A stretch of DNA of 64,000 nucleotides from Triatoma infestans (Eukaryota > Arthropoda > Insecta > Hemiptera > Reduviidae). Where the stretch lies: positions 1 to 64,000 of the forward strand of contig JAAEAF010003333.1 in assembly GCA_011037195.1 (NCBI GenBank), written 5' to 3'. This document shows positions 45,227 through 56,099 of the stretch, one piece after another. The translations under genes were made by a program, and so were the position numbers. The notes beneath the pieces are model-generated. The model was not told the DNA's origin, did no database searches, and was given only the letters and a program-made list of their open reading frames with translations. Within the stretch, counting starts at the first letter, position 1. Each line of letters opens with the position of its first letter.

Positions 45227-46913
45227 CTGCGTCTGTAACAGAGATAGTTTGCTGTGTGAATTTTCTTGGTCTTTTTAATAGATTAGGATGCACTTTAAAA
45301 GATTTCCTTTGAGTGGTTACTAATTTAGTTTTTTGAGAATAGTTTCCTCTTTTAAATTTTGGCTTGGCTTGGCCATATTGTTTGTCACGTATGTAAATTT
45401 CGCCTTCCGGAATTTCTATATTTTCTCTGGTCTGGTTTAGTCTATTAGTCCGTGTTTCTTTTTCTTTTTCGATAATTTCCTTAATAGCGCGGGCTACCAA
45501 TTCCCTGTCTTCGTGATATTCTTTGACCTTTTGCTCTAAAATCAGGTCCTGCGCGTACGTGGTCGTTTGCAGTCCAAAGGTTATGTCATTGGGTGTCATT
45601 TTTAAGTTGGAAACTATGGCGTTATTGTAGACTATTAGTCCTAGTCTTAGAATTTTATTGAGGGTGTAGTCTTTTCCGTGTTTGATTATGTTCATGATTT
45701 CAATTAGAGTGGAATGGGCTCGGTTTATTAGTCCGTTGGAGTCTGAATGGTTTGGGGTAGTAAAGTGGGTGTCTATGTTATTGTATTTTAGAAAGTTTTC
45801 AACTAGTCCGTTTTTAAATTCTGTTCCGTTGTCAAATTGAATTGTCTTAGGGCAAGGGAATAGACTTAGATAGTGTTCTAAAGAAGTGACGATTTCGTTG
45901 GCAGAGGAGGTTCTAATTAGATAACCGTATAGTTTTTTGGAAAAACAGTCGATGAGTGTAAAGATTTGCTTCCCGTTGTAGTGTAGTATGTCTCCTTGTA
46001 GTCTCTCGAAAGGTTTGGAAGGAGTAGGGGTAATTTCATAAATTTGTCTAATTGGTCTGCGGTCGTATTTAACTTCCTTACAAAGGGAACAGTTGTTAAT
46101 TACTTTTGTTATATGTTCTAGCATTTTTGGCCAGTAGTAACGTTTAGTTAGGGTTCTGTACACTTCATGTATACCACGGTGTGCGGTTTTGCCAACGTGA
46201 TAGTTTTGAATAGTTTCTTCTTGTTCAGAGGAGTCTGTTATGTCTAGTCTTTTGGTGTAGTAGCGTTTAAGTTTGACTGTTGGAAATTTGTCTTTTATTA
46301 TGTTGGACAGGTGAACAAAGATTTGGTCATATATCTGTTCGTCAATGGAGTTTTCTATAGGAGGTGAGCACAGGACGCCGTACGTATGGTTCGGTTGTAA
46401 GTACTCTAGGCAGTATTCGTCTATGTCGTTAGAGTATGGGTACCTGGTGTACCAGTTGTACCCTGTTTTGTTAAACGGTCTGTCGATTGGAATTTTCGTC
46501 TCGGGGTTGCCTCGGGTTAGAACAATTTGGAATTTTTCCACGTTAATGCAGCGTGTTTTGTCGTCAATTATTTTAACTTGGCTGTTAGAGGATTCTTGGG
46601 AGTGTTGCGTTTGTAGGCTTTCATTGTCGTCTTCGGCGGTAATGTTTAGGGCTCTGGCTAGGTCTTCTAGGATGTCGTCGCTATTCTCAGGTGAAGGGGC
46701 CGAGAGGAATTCGTCCAGGACTTCGTCTGGATTTGGACTTGGGGACGAGGTCTCTAGGGCATTTAGGTCTTTTTCTTCTGGCGGATTTCGTGATAGTGCG
46801 TCTGCTACTACGTTAGTCTTTCCCTGTACGTACTTGACGTCAAAGTCAAAGTCAGCTAATTGTAATTTCCATCTATTAGTTTGGCATTGGGTTCTTTTAA
46901 ATTGTGCAACCAT
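45141..46913 (-). pseudogene. pol: pol C-terminal part: RNase H end and integrase
   Basis: A 590-codon frame. It starts with the end of RNase H (KYVQGKTNVVADALSRNP), then a linker. Integrase follows: an HHCC zinc-binding region (H...H, then CSLCKE) at about residues 240-280, and the core with GDILHY (first Asp, about 309) and FDNGTEF (second Asp, about 360). Exactly 35 residues after the second Asp, where the catalytic Glu should be, the sequence reads NGLINRAH: the Glu is Asn, a two-base change. The integrase is therefore predicted inactive even if translated. The C-terminus overlaps the start of env by 85 bp, the usual arrangement. Confidence 0.87.
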
Positions 46914-49744
46914 TGTAATGGTCTGTGGTCTGTCTGTATTGTAAATTTGCGTCCGTAAATGTATGGTCTAAAGTGTTTGCAGGCCCAAACTATGGCCAGT
47001 AGTTCTTTTTCTATAGTGGAATAGTTTTCTTCCTGTCTATTTAGTGTACGAGAGGCAAAGGAAATAGGAAGGTCTTTTCCGTCGATGTTCTGGGATAGGA
47101 CTGCTCCGACAGCGTAATTGGAAGCGTCTGTTGTGAGGATAAAAGGCTTTTCAAAGTCAGGTAATTGTAGGATAGGACTGTTCTGTAGAAGGGATTTAAG
47201 GGTTTCAAAAGCTTTTTTGTAGTCGTCGTCAATCACTATAGTTCTGTTTTTTCTGAGTGCGAGAGTCAGTGGTCTAGCTATTTTAGCGTAATTTTTAATC
47301 ATTTTCCGATAATAGCCAGTAAGTCCAAGGAACTGTTTGATTTGTTTTTCCGTTTTAGGGAGAGGAAAGTTCGCAATTGCTTCTAGTTTGGCCGGGTTTG
47401 GTTGTATGCCTCTGTCCGAGATAATATGTCCTAAAAAGAGTAGTTCTCTATTACAGAATTCAGTTTTGTCCAATTGTATCTTTAGGTTGTGTTGTTTTAG
47501 TCTCTCGAAAACCGTCTTGAGGTGTTTTATGTGCTCGTCTAGGTTGTCCGAGAAAATTATAATGTCGTCCATGTATACTAGTACGTTAGGGATCCTCGAA
47601 AAGAGGGAATTCATGGCTCTTTGAAAAGTGGGGGGAGCGTTCTTAAGACCGAAGGGCATGCGTAAGAATTCGTAGTGTCCGTTTTCCGTAGAGAATGCTG
47701 TCTTGGGGACGGATTCGGGGTCCATCTCGATTTGATGGAACCCTGAAGCTAAGTCGATCGCGGAGAAGTAAGTCGCGCGTCCTATTTTACCGAATAAGTC
47801 TTCGATGTTAGGAAGGGGGAATTTGTCTTCGACTGTCTTGCTGTTAAGTTTCCGGTAGTCTATAACCATTCTTATTTTCTTTTTTCCTGAGGCGTCTGGT
47901 TTCTTTGGTACTACCCAAATTGGGCTGTTGTAGGGGGAGTTTGAGTGCTGTATTATTTTGTTTTCTAATAGTTTGTCAATTTCAATTTGTACGTCTTTCC
48001 GGTAAATTTCCGGGTATCTATAGTTTCGGGTGTATACTGGGTTTTCGTCGGTGGTTCTTATTTTATGTTTTAAGAGATTGGTAGAACTTAGGCGATCATT
48101 TTCTCTTTTTATTATTTGGGGATATTCTTGAAGTAATTTAGTTATTTTTTCCTTTTCTTCTTTATTCATGTGATTAGTTCTAATTAAAGTAGGGATTTCC
48201 TTTTTTATTTCATTTACGACAGGATCACCGGACATTTCGGGACAATTGGTCATTACTATGTCGGGGATGTCTGTACAAATTTCTTGCGGTTCGTCAATAT
48301 CCATCGGTTCGGGGCAAATGGCCATTACTTCTTTGGATTCGCACACAATTTTATTATTGTTAATGCTGTATAGTCCTTCTTTTACCGTACATTTATCATT
48401 AATTTTTATATCTTCGCTGATTAGACCGTATTTTAATTCTTTATTTTTTACAGGAAATTCAATAAAATTGACACCTTGCTCTAAGGTGATTATATTTGGA
48501 TCGTTGTCCGGGGGGTTAAGGGTGAATTTTAGGGGAATGGTGCCTTGAGGATAGGAAAGGATGTTATTATTTAAATCTATGCTCATACCGAGCTCTTGCA
48601 TTGTTTTATGGCCTAGTAAAATATCGTATTTATCTGAAAATGGGAATAGGTGAAATTTGGTTTGGAGGTTTACATTGAAGGTTTCTAGGATATTAAATTT
48701 ACATGATGTTTCTCCGTGTTTCTTTCCTGCGGGGGTTGCGATTACGAAGGGATCTTTTAATAATAGGACGTTAGCAGGTACCACATTTGGGTTAATATAA
48801 TGTTCTGATGAACCGGTGTCGATGAGCCATTTCAGTCCATATCTGTCCTCAAAGTGTGGTAATGAAAACCTAAAATGTTTACAAGGTTTAGGTTGATTCG
48901 GGGGGCCTTCTTGGCTCCCGTGGCCAACGTCTAAAAAATGATCAAACTTTTCCGTTATTTTGTCTAGTGAGTTCTCTAAGCGGGAAAGTCTGTTTTCGTA
49001 GGCCTTGGCTTGTTCAGAGTACTTTTCCGGTTGCTCGTCATTTTGGCAATGCGTCAGTTCGTGAGGAGAAATGTAATCTTTAAACCTGGGTCTGCCTGCA
49101 GTACGCATAGACACCGTATTTTTGGAAAAGTAACCAGGAGGTAATCTGGGTCGATTAAAAGGATGGTTAGGATTATTCGGGTTATTGGGATTGTTTGGAT
49201 TTATAGATTGTCCAAAATTTGATCGTTGAGGTTGTTGCAGTTGTGGTTGCGGTCGTTGTCGGTAAAGAGAAGTTTGAGGTGTCTGTTCTATAGGCCTGGG
49301 ATTATATTCAATTGGTTGGTACTGGTAGTTAGGGGTCTGATTCATTGGGACGTATTGTGGATTCGGTCTATAAGAGTATTGGGCATTCGGTCTGTAAGGC
49401 TGTTGGTATTGGTTTGGTTTCCGAAATGGTTGGTTGGGTCTTTTAGGACCGTGAGAGGAGTTTAAATTAGCTACAATGAAAGAACATTTGTTGTAGATAA
49501 TGTTTCGTACCTCGTCTAGGGTGCTGGGATCAAAGATCATAATGTGGTTGCTTAATGTCGGGGGCAGGCATTTATATATGTGGAAGATTATTTCCTTGTC
49601 GACCCGCGTTATCAGTTGTTTCAGGGCGTCCGCTGTGAGTCCGTCAAGTTTGAGTCTAATATAAACTAAATTGCGTAACTCCTGTATCCTATTGACGAAG
49701 TCAATGGGACTCTCTAGCATGCATTTTGGTTTATAGAATCTCAT
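46856..49744 (-). pseudogene. pol: gag C-terminal half, protease, reverse transcriptase, RNase H
   Basis: A 962-codon open frame. Residues about 1-100 continue the capsid. About 100-230 form a Pro/Asn/Gln-rich tail with NPN repeats and no CCHC zinc knuckle. The protease active site DTGSS is near residue 306. Reverse transcriptase spans about 565-800, with [44 protein letters not shown] and the catalytic YMDD near 722. RNase H starts about 860 with [15 protein letters not shown]. The frame then ends in the RNase H/connection region ([10 protein letters not shown]...) at 46856, while the homologous sequence continues in another frame from 46913. Gag and protease are in one frame here, whereas most errantiviruses separate gag and pol by a -1 shift. 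Confidence 0.88.
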
Positions 49745-50045
49745 CTTTGAGTATCTCGTAAGATCTTGAGTCAGCGAAACTCTCTTTTAAGTATTTCAAT
49801 AAATTTAACAAATGGTCTACGTTATGCGAGAGGAGTATGTTTCTAGCGGGCCCTAGCAATCTACTTTTAACTTTTATAAAAAGAATATTGTGGTTATAAT
49901 CTCTTTCGATTATATTTTCTGCACAAACTGTGGCGAATGCACTTTCGACAATCTCGCAGAAGAACGCTAGCTCGGAAGGGTTTCCGTCAAAGTAGGGGAT
50001 GTGGTCATAGTCTTCTTTGGAGATTTTGTAATTTATTTGGGCCAT
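49731..50045 (-). pseudogene. gag: gag, N-terminal part (broken by a frame change)
   Basis: Begins MAQINYKISKEDYDHIPYFD about 245 bp inside the 5' LTR and runs 104 residues. The sequence is like the N-terminal capsid region of Gypsy-type Gag proteins. The frame ends at 49731, but homology of the same character continues without gap in a different frame from 49744 ([10 protein letters not shown]...). I see no slippery heptamer, and the break falls mid-capsid rather than at the usual gag-pol border. I therefore read it as a disabling mutation rather than programmed frameshifting. Confidence 0.8.
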
Positions 50046-50289
50046 TTCAGGGATGGTCTCTTTAGGAAAGACTAATTTAGAGGGTTTAAGGACAGATGAG
50101 CTACTTACCGTTTTTAAACGTTGTTGTTGACTCGCCAGCTTGCTTTTCTTTTATCGTCTGAGAATGGTCCTGGTTCTTGTGAGTACTGCGAACAAGCCAC
50201 TGATGTGGGAGCTTCAAGTCTTCCTTGATGTGGTGAGACAATTGGTTGCACGTGAGACAAGTGGTCGCACTAGACTTATAAGCTTCACA

Positions 50290-50307
50290 GTCCCTGTTCG
50301 GGCGCCA
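50290..50307 (-). promoter_or_regulatory. tRNA-Lys primer binding site of the provirus
   Basis: On the minus strand, TGGCGCCCGAACAGGGAC directly abuts the 5' LTR and shares its last T. This 18-mer is the classic complement of a tRNA-Lys 3' end used to prime reverse transcription. Confidence 0.9.
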
Positions 50308-50552
50308 GTTATAGTTTAAGAACCCGGAAGTTTCTTTTTAAAAAGATTTATTTAATATTAAATTACAATAATATACTTATAGACTAATATACTGGTTAAC
50401 ACTATACACAGAATGATTATATAAAACTTAGAAGTGAACTGTACTAGTCGGTGGTGAGCTTGGAACTGCCTGCCTGCTGGTCTGTGGGGGTATATGTTGC
50501 CCGTTGCAGTTACGTCACAAACGGCTGTTCTCAGGGAGATAGTGCCATAACT
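50307..50552 (-). repeat. 5' LTR of the provirus
   Basis: 246-bp LTR, AGTTAT...ATAACT. Minus-strand reading shows a TATA-like run (ACATATACCCCC) and an AATAAA signal (ATTAAATAAATC) near the 3' side. It is nearly identical to the copy at 43363-43613. Confidence 0.93.
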
Positions 50553-50667
50553 TGAATGAAATAAAATGTCAGTAATTCATAAATATTATATTTAATCTAT
50601 ATACAATAATATAAGCGATAAAAAAATTCATTACAAAGTGTAAATCTTTTCCAAAAATAAATTTCGA

Positions 50668-51628
50668 CTAAACGGCTTTTTCATCAAAGTGACCATGACT
50701 CCGCTTTATTACTTCTCTTATAATTCTAGGCATTCTCTCAATCAATTTATTGATTGTTTCGAATACAAAATTACTCCATACACTCCACAGTATCTGCCAC
50801 AAAGCATTTGGAGAATTAGGGCACTTGATACGAACTTTTCCATCTAGCTCATCCCACAAAAGTTCAATTGGGTTCAAGACCGTGGATTGCGAGGGCCAGA
50901 CCATATTGGCACATATTTTTCATCGGCTTTTTCCTTAAGGTATTGTCTACATAATTTGGAAGTATGTGAAGGGTCACTGGCCTGTTGCGTAATGATTTTT
51001 TCCCCAATCAATCGCTGACCGCAGGGTGAGACGTGATGTTCTAAAATGCTTTTATAATTTTCTTTTTTCATTATCCCGTCAATACGGATGAGATCACCTA
51101 TTCCATAGCCTGAAAAACATCCCCAAACCATGACTGAGTCCTCTCTGTGCATAAAGGTGGGTAGTAGTTTTTCTGAGCTGAAAGGTTCCTCCAACTTATA
51201 TTTAATGAAGTCTTTGTATTTCAAGCCCACTCTGAACGTTTTTTCTTTTTGAACCGTTTAATAATGGTTTCAGCGTTGCTATTCTTCGTATTAAGTTCGC
51301 TTGACGAAGTCGCCTTTGAACAGTTGAGATAGAAATTGGCCACGAATGTTTTAATAACTTCCCCTCTGATTTCTGGGGCTGTGAGTCGTCTGTTTCTTTT
51401 ACTTCATAAAATAATGAACTTATCATCACCTGTGGTTGTTGATTTTGGTCTCCCGGAACGATGTAAATCTACATGATCACCGTATTTTTTAAACCGTTTG
51501 ATAGCACGGTGAACACCGTTTTTTGAAATTTTAGGTTCAGCCGTTATTTTTCGTTCTGATTTCCCTATTTTATGTAAAGTTCAAATGGCACTTCTGGTAG
51601 CAACACTCAGTTCTTTAACTTTGCCCAT
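50668..51628 (-). pseudogene. Tc1-like transposase pseudogene
   Basis: Remnants in several frames follow the order of a Tc1 transposase of about 320 residues. Start MGKVKELSV and the paired helix-turn-helix (KITAEP, NGVHRAIKRFKKYG, HRSGRPKSTT) lie at 51628-51440. ISTVQRRLRQANL is near 51330, VMVWGCFSGYG near 51125, SDPSHTSKLCRQYLKEK near 50960, and NPIELLWDEL near 50870-50850. The final catalytic Glu (NPIE) is kept. The two preceding catalytic Asp positions appear as Ser (FSSEK) and Ala (QQASDP). In-frame stops and frame changes make it non-coding. Confidence 0.82.
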
Positions 51629-51893
51629 TTTGTATTTCAAAAGAGGAAAAATCAACGCAATTTGATGTACTCGTAAACCGTGAAGATATACAAGTAAACT
51701 GTGAAGCTCAAGGAGTGAACTAATCCCAATTAAATATAATAGATTAAAAAGTAAGTAAATAGTGATTTGTTGACAAACAATACAAAGTCCTATCTATAGA
51801 CAGAATCAATAATTTGAAAGAAATTCTTCTCTGTGAATTACTAACGAATCCAAGAGGTAAGTTGTTTTTCAAAGGGCAAGTGTATATTATGTT

Positions 51894-52366
51894 GGATTGG
51901 ATGGGGGAGGGCCACACCTCATTCCACTGCCACCTTCATTGAGAGGTCTATTATGTATCCCCTGGGTATGACATCCCTCAGCTGCGCCCTCTTAATCAGA
52001 CCTAGCAAAGCTGAAAGTGGCTCCGCCATGAAGCTCGTGGCTTCAGGATTGCTAGGCCCCAGTTGAAGAAACCTTGTCCTCCTCGGGCCTGCAGAAACGG
52101 CATAACGCGTTGTCTGCTAGTAGTAAATTGTGTAAGTTCCCATTCAGCCGCCTGCAATACCCTGTTAGTAGACCTCTTGGCTATGGCTCAGTAGATCCCT
52201 GGTGAATGTAGGTAAATGTCTTAACAAAGAATTTAGCCTGCCCCTGCCCTGGCGTTCTTTCCCACCATCCCAGATGCTGGTCTTCTATCCATTCCTTGAT
52301 AGAAGCGTGAATGAGGCTCCTGGGCAACCGTAGAAGGGCTCCGGGCGTATAAAGCTATCCTTCGAG
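51894..52366 (-). mobile_element. 5'-truncated LINE with 12-bp target duplication
   Basis: A 473-bp insertion flanked by the direct repeat GTATATTATGTT (51882-51893 and 52367-52378). Minus-strand translation in pieces gives HLGWWERTPGQGQ, LLTGYCRRLNGNLHNLL and LADNALCRFC. This looks like the C-terminal end of an RNase H-bearing insect LINE ORF2 (end of RNase H plus Cys-rich tail). Frame breaks are present. It lies in the leader of the Tc1-like element. Confidence 0.75.
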
Positions 52367-52679
52367 GTATATTATGTTAATAAAATATTTATTTTAAAAG
52401 GTGCCATTTAAATGGGGAAGTATTATGCATAAATCACGTTACTGGAAAATTCTTATTACAATGTAACTATACTTTTCTTTAAAGAATTTTAATAAATAAC
52501 TAAATTTTTTTACTGATCCCAAACTTCTGATCGGTAGTGTATATATATGAAGGGACGGCAATTGGTCTTTTTGTCCGGGGCAACGTAACCGCTAGAGCGA
52601 GCGCTGCAACTAGCCATAGAAGTGCAAAGGCTTAACATTGCAAACAAATTAAGAACAAAACCAGTTAATTAATTCAATT

Positions 52680-53240
52680 TGCCAGAATTTACTTTTTGGA
52701 TTGCACAGACGGCAAAATCCATCCGACAGTGCGAATTTACTGAATTTTTTTTCTTCACTTTTTCGTGATTTTCTCGAAATTGGCTGCAACGATTTTCTTT
52801 AAACGTTGAATACTATCTATACATATAAATTCTTATCACTTTTATTTGCCACATTTTTCTGAAGGAACAATAGCAATATGCTTTTCTCTAAAGTATCACT
52901 AAAATAACTGATTAGCAATATGCTTTTCTCTAAAGTACCACTAAAATAACTGATGACTGATGAAGTCCCGAAAATAAAACTTTTGAGACAAACAAATAAT
53001 GCGAAAAATAACATTCAAATAAAGGTTGTACAAGAAAAAAATTATGTTTCTAATCAAAATGATGCTCTGTTGACAAAGTCTGCATTTTCCCTCATAGTCT
53101 AGATTTGACATCCCTAAATTTATTTAGTCTACTGCCGCGATTTAGGAAAAAGAAATCTGGTATAAAACAATCACCCTTCATTCCTTTATTGTATAATTCA
53201 TTTGCAAATAAACGGTTAGTGGACATGTATTACAGATAAA
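52680..53240. repeat. R repeat fragments
   Basis: 52690-53000 runs in reverse sense (TTTTTCGTGATTTTCTCGAA, AACGATTTTCTTTAAACG). 53155-53240 starts a plus copy (AAATCTGGTATAAAACAATC). Both incomplete. Confidence 0.5.
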
Positions 53241-55060
53241 TAAAGGAGGTGAGGATTATACTATTTACCTAAATAAGATTGCATTGTATGATAGCAAGCT
53301 CTCTATCAATCCAGTAGCAATGCTTGTGACGGCAATTTGCAGGACAATTTAAGTCTCGGGATAGAACACCCTTCACAATTATTTGGAAGGATTCTTTCAT
53401 CCAATCGGTATTAAATATAATAAATACATGTAACTTAATAAGAGAGAAAATAACAATTTTTTAGAGTCACAATTATCCCCCTTTAACAAATAATTGAATA
53501 ATTAATAAAAGACATAAAAAAAGATAGAGCTAAGGAACAAATATAAAATTTTTCTTTTTTCTAACTGCTTTAAGAATGTAATTGTTGTAGATAAAGTTTA
53601 TAGTAAAAAATTAGGACTGTATTCTTATAAAACAAAAAAAAAAATTCAAAGTTTACATTTTAGTTGAAATAAAGAAAGAAAAATAGTTAAAAACGAATAA
53701 AATTAACGTTTCTGAATCCACCGCCAGGTAACAGCACTTACTTAACCTAGAATTTGTAGTAGTTCACGTAATTGCCGCCAGGAAGCATAAGCTTCTAGAT
53801 ATACTGAATTGTAGTTCCAAAATTTGCCACCCGATCACAGCGCCATCCTCTGATGTAAAAAAATTTTCAATAGTTTAAAATGCGTCTTTGGGAAGGTACG
53901 GGAAGTGGTTAGCGTAGAAAAACAATCTTTGGAACTAGTGACATCTAGTGACAAACTATATAACCATAAATAAAATTTCTCAGTAGGTGTTGTTATCTGG
54001 TGGCCATGTTTATAACTACAAATATACTAATTTTAATACATTAGTTACTTTATTAATTAGAAAACAAAAAAAAATCTGGTGTGGAACACTCACACAAGTT
54101 TCTCTTATTCCAGTTTTCAAAATTGTCATCGACAAACTTTATAGTTAGTATACCAAATTTAATAAAATTCGTCGGTGGTTTTATGAAGAAAGTCACAAAA
54201 AGTGAATAAATTACTTAGATGTACATTATAATTGAAAAATAAAGCGTATACTTCATTTTTAAACTAGAGATAAATGAATATATTAATATATATAATAAAA
54301 TTCAAATATTTATTTATCTTTTATCTACATTATATTTCTTTCGCAAGCTATCAAGATAATTCTTAGCATATTATTTGCAAAGGTATTTTTCTTGAATAAT
54401 GCTTGATATGATATTTTTCTCTCCTTTCTTTTTCATGAGAGGGTTCAGATTTTTTACATTTGCTTTTCAGCTAGAAGCTATAGAGGGCTGCGAATGTTAA
54501 TATTATCGTATGTCATAATTTAGATACAATGTTAGCATGAGAAATTTAAGACTATTGAAAGATAGATTCAAATAGCAATCCGTCCTATATAATCATTATT
54601 TTTATAAGCATTTATATGTAACTACCAACATACAGTTCAAGAATTTTTATCTAAATCTTTTCAATAAAATTTACGGGCTAATTTCATTTGTTGGTATTTG
54701 ATTGAATATTGTATTTGATATATTTTTGAAAGCAGCTTCAAAATCTCTTGAAATGGCTGGTCCAATTGCTTGAAACATTTCTTGAGAAATTTCATTCAAT
54801 ATTTATTTATTTATTGCCTAAAGAAACTATACATTTCTATAGCAAGAGATTGACCTCTGCTGAAAGCTGAACAAAAAATACAAACGTTACAAGAAGAAAC
54901 ATTACAAACATTACAGCTTAATCTTCAAAGTAATAAAATAATATTAAATACTTGATTAATAAAGTAGATAGTAACAATGATTTAAATAGATTTATTCATT
55001 TATACAAATTATTTTAGGGAAGGAGTTTGAGGGATCTCCTCGTAGGTATAAATAATACCT
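53241..55060. other. AT-rich, no gene apart from R fragments
   Basis: A mixed segment at 53710-53990 (CCACCGCCAGGTAACAGCAC) is unassigned. No fringe terminal exon found. Confidence 0.45.
54065..54240 (+). repeat. R repeat fragment
   Basis: AAAATCTGGTGTGGAACACT, CACACAAGTTTCTCTTATTC, AAATTCGTCGGTGG: the first 170 bp of R only. Confidence 0.6.
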
Positions 55061-55068
55061 TTACAAAC

Positions 55069-55621
55069 CTATGTATATCTTTCCTCCAAAGCCTCAGAGA
55101 TAAAATAAAATAAGTGGTTTAACTTTTCTTTATTTTCTATATCTAGTAAGTTAGCAAAAACATAAGAACTGTGTGAAGGTAAATACCTATTTAACAACCT
55201 CCTTCTCAAACATTTATAATAAGGGCATTCCAAAATAAAGTGCATAATATTATCATTTTTGCCCACCGCACAAGTAAAGCAACTCTTTTAGGATCAAATA
55301 AATGGGCTATTCCATTATAAAAAATCCTGGGGTGACGATCACTAGCTACTCTAATTTGAGCTATCAATCTGGTTTTAATGATATTGCACCTAATATTTAC
55401 ATATGAACTACCATTAGCCAAGGGACATATCAATCTATAGTGGATGTTATATGAAAAGTTAAGTACTTCATTGATGTCAGTTTAGAGAAAGATTTTTTTA
55501 AGTTATTAGAGACCACGACCGCATGCTGCGCCTCCCAGATGTCCTGCACTCCTATAGAATAAAGCATTTCTCTCACAAGAGTCACGTTAAAAGGAAAGTC
55601 AGAACCATCCAAAACCTTCAC
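55069..55621 (-). pseudogene. LINE ORF2 C-terminal fragment, same type as the 10.6-kb LINE
   Basis: Three overlapping minus-strand frames form one decayed reading: MKVLDGSDFPFNV...; then VNIRCNIIKTRLIAQIRVAS, RHPRIFYNGIAHLFDPKRV; then GKNDNIMHFILECPYYKCLR and a tail ending SEALEERYT. The RLIAQIRVA...FYNG...Cys/His...HFILECP order parallels LRAVSQLRLS...FIKG...CPIC...HHLLIQC at the end of the LINE at 10631-12466. At least two frame changes. Confidence 0.75.
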
Positions 55622-55841
55622 AATCTTCTATATCATATCTTCAGAGGTGAGCTGCTTTACATCGATAAAATCTTCAGCCAGAATGTTATAGATTTATTAA
55701 AAATCTTGGTTTTCAGTTGCCGTCATTTAACTTCCAGCGAACGAAACTATTGGGGACTTTCGTGGCAGATTTAAGAGCAACTTTAAGAGTATCAATTGGA
55801 CACGATCGACTATAAGTAGTTCAAGGCCCAATTTTTTAAAT

Positions 55842-55868
55842 GATCCCAAACTTCTGATCGGTAGTGTA
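55842..55868 (+). repeat. Second copy of the Tc1-like terminal repeat
   Basis: GATCCCAAACTTCTGATCGG then TAGTGTA, identical to 52515-52541. After both copies a shared segment follows (TTGTCTTTTTGTCCGGGGC, then ACGTAACCGCTAGAGCG, GCGCTG). Confidence 0.75.
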
Positions 55869-55994
55869 TATATTCTTAAGAGGCGGCTATTTGTCTTTTT
55901 GTCCGGGGCGACGTAACCGCTAGAGCGGGCGCTGTTTATAGTAGCAATATTTGTAACTACCTATTTTTTAATTAATTTTCAAAGCTTTCTTTTC

Positions 55995-56098
55995 AACTCT
56001 CAATTCTTCCTTAACAGTTCCTGCTAAAGGACACCAAAGGTGTCGAATAAATTTTTGAAGATAAAAAGTTTTTTCTTTGGCCCCAGCCAACTAATATT
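55995..56098 (+). repeat. Dispersed short repeat, copy 2
   Basis: Contains CAGTTCCTGCTAAAGGACAC, a GACACC-AAA-GGTGTC hairpin and CGAATAAA, then AAAAAGTTTTTTCTTTGGCC. Related to 25050-25160 and 58566-58680. Confidence 0.5.
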
Positions 56099-56099
56099 T

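Larger units (their letters stand above)
43363..50552 (-). mobile_element. Errantivirus-type (env-bearing Gypsy) LTR provirus, defective
   Basis: This is a complete 7.19-kb provirus on the minus strand. The two LTRs (50307-50552 as 5' LTR, 43363-43613 as 3' LTR) begin AGTTAT and end ATAACT, the AGT...ACT termini typical of insect errantiviruses. They are flanked by the 4-bp target duplication TGAA (43359-43362 and 50553-50556). A primer binding site follows the 5' LTR and a polypurine tract precedes the 3' LTR. Gene order is gag, protease-RT-RNase H, integrase, env. Each of gag, pol and env is split by a frame change, so no intact polyprotein is encoded. The LTRs differ at several sites and by short indels, so the insertion is not brand new. 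It sits inside a degraded Tc1-like transposon. Confidence 0.93.
50557..52541 (-). mobile_element. Tc1-like DNA transposon, degraded, right part
   Basis: The right terminal inverted repeat is at 52515-52541: on the minus strand, TACACTACCGATCAGAAG then TTTGGGATC, the end sequence common to many Tc1-like elements. Transposase remnants run on the minus strand from 51628 to 50668. A 473-bp LINE insertion (51894-52366) interrupts the 5' leader and the provirus interrupts the 3' side. Removing both insertions and joining to a weak repeat of the end near 43276 gives about 1.6 kb, the usual size of Tc1-like elements. I infer that the provirus inserted into this transposon. Confidence 0.7.

Noticed and set aside
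46345..46944. 199-codon plus-strand frame
   Set aside because: Antisense shadow of the pol reading frame of the provirus.
49731..49744. Programmed gag-pol frameshift
   Set aside because: The break is in the middle of the capsid region and lacks a slippery heptamer; a plain indel is simpler.
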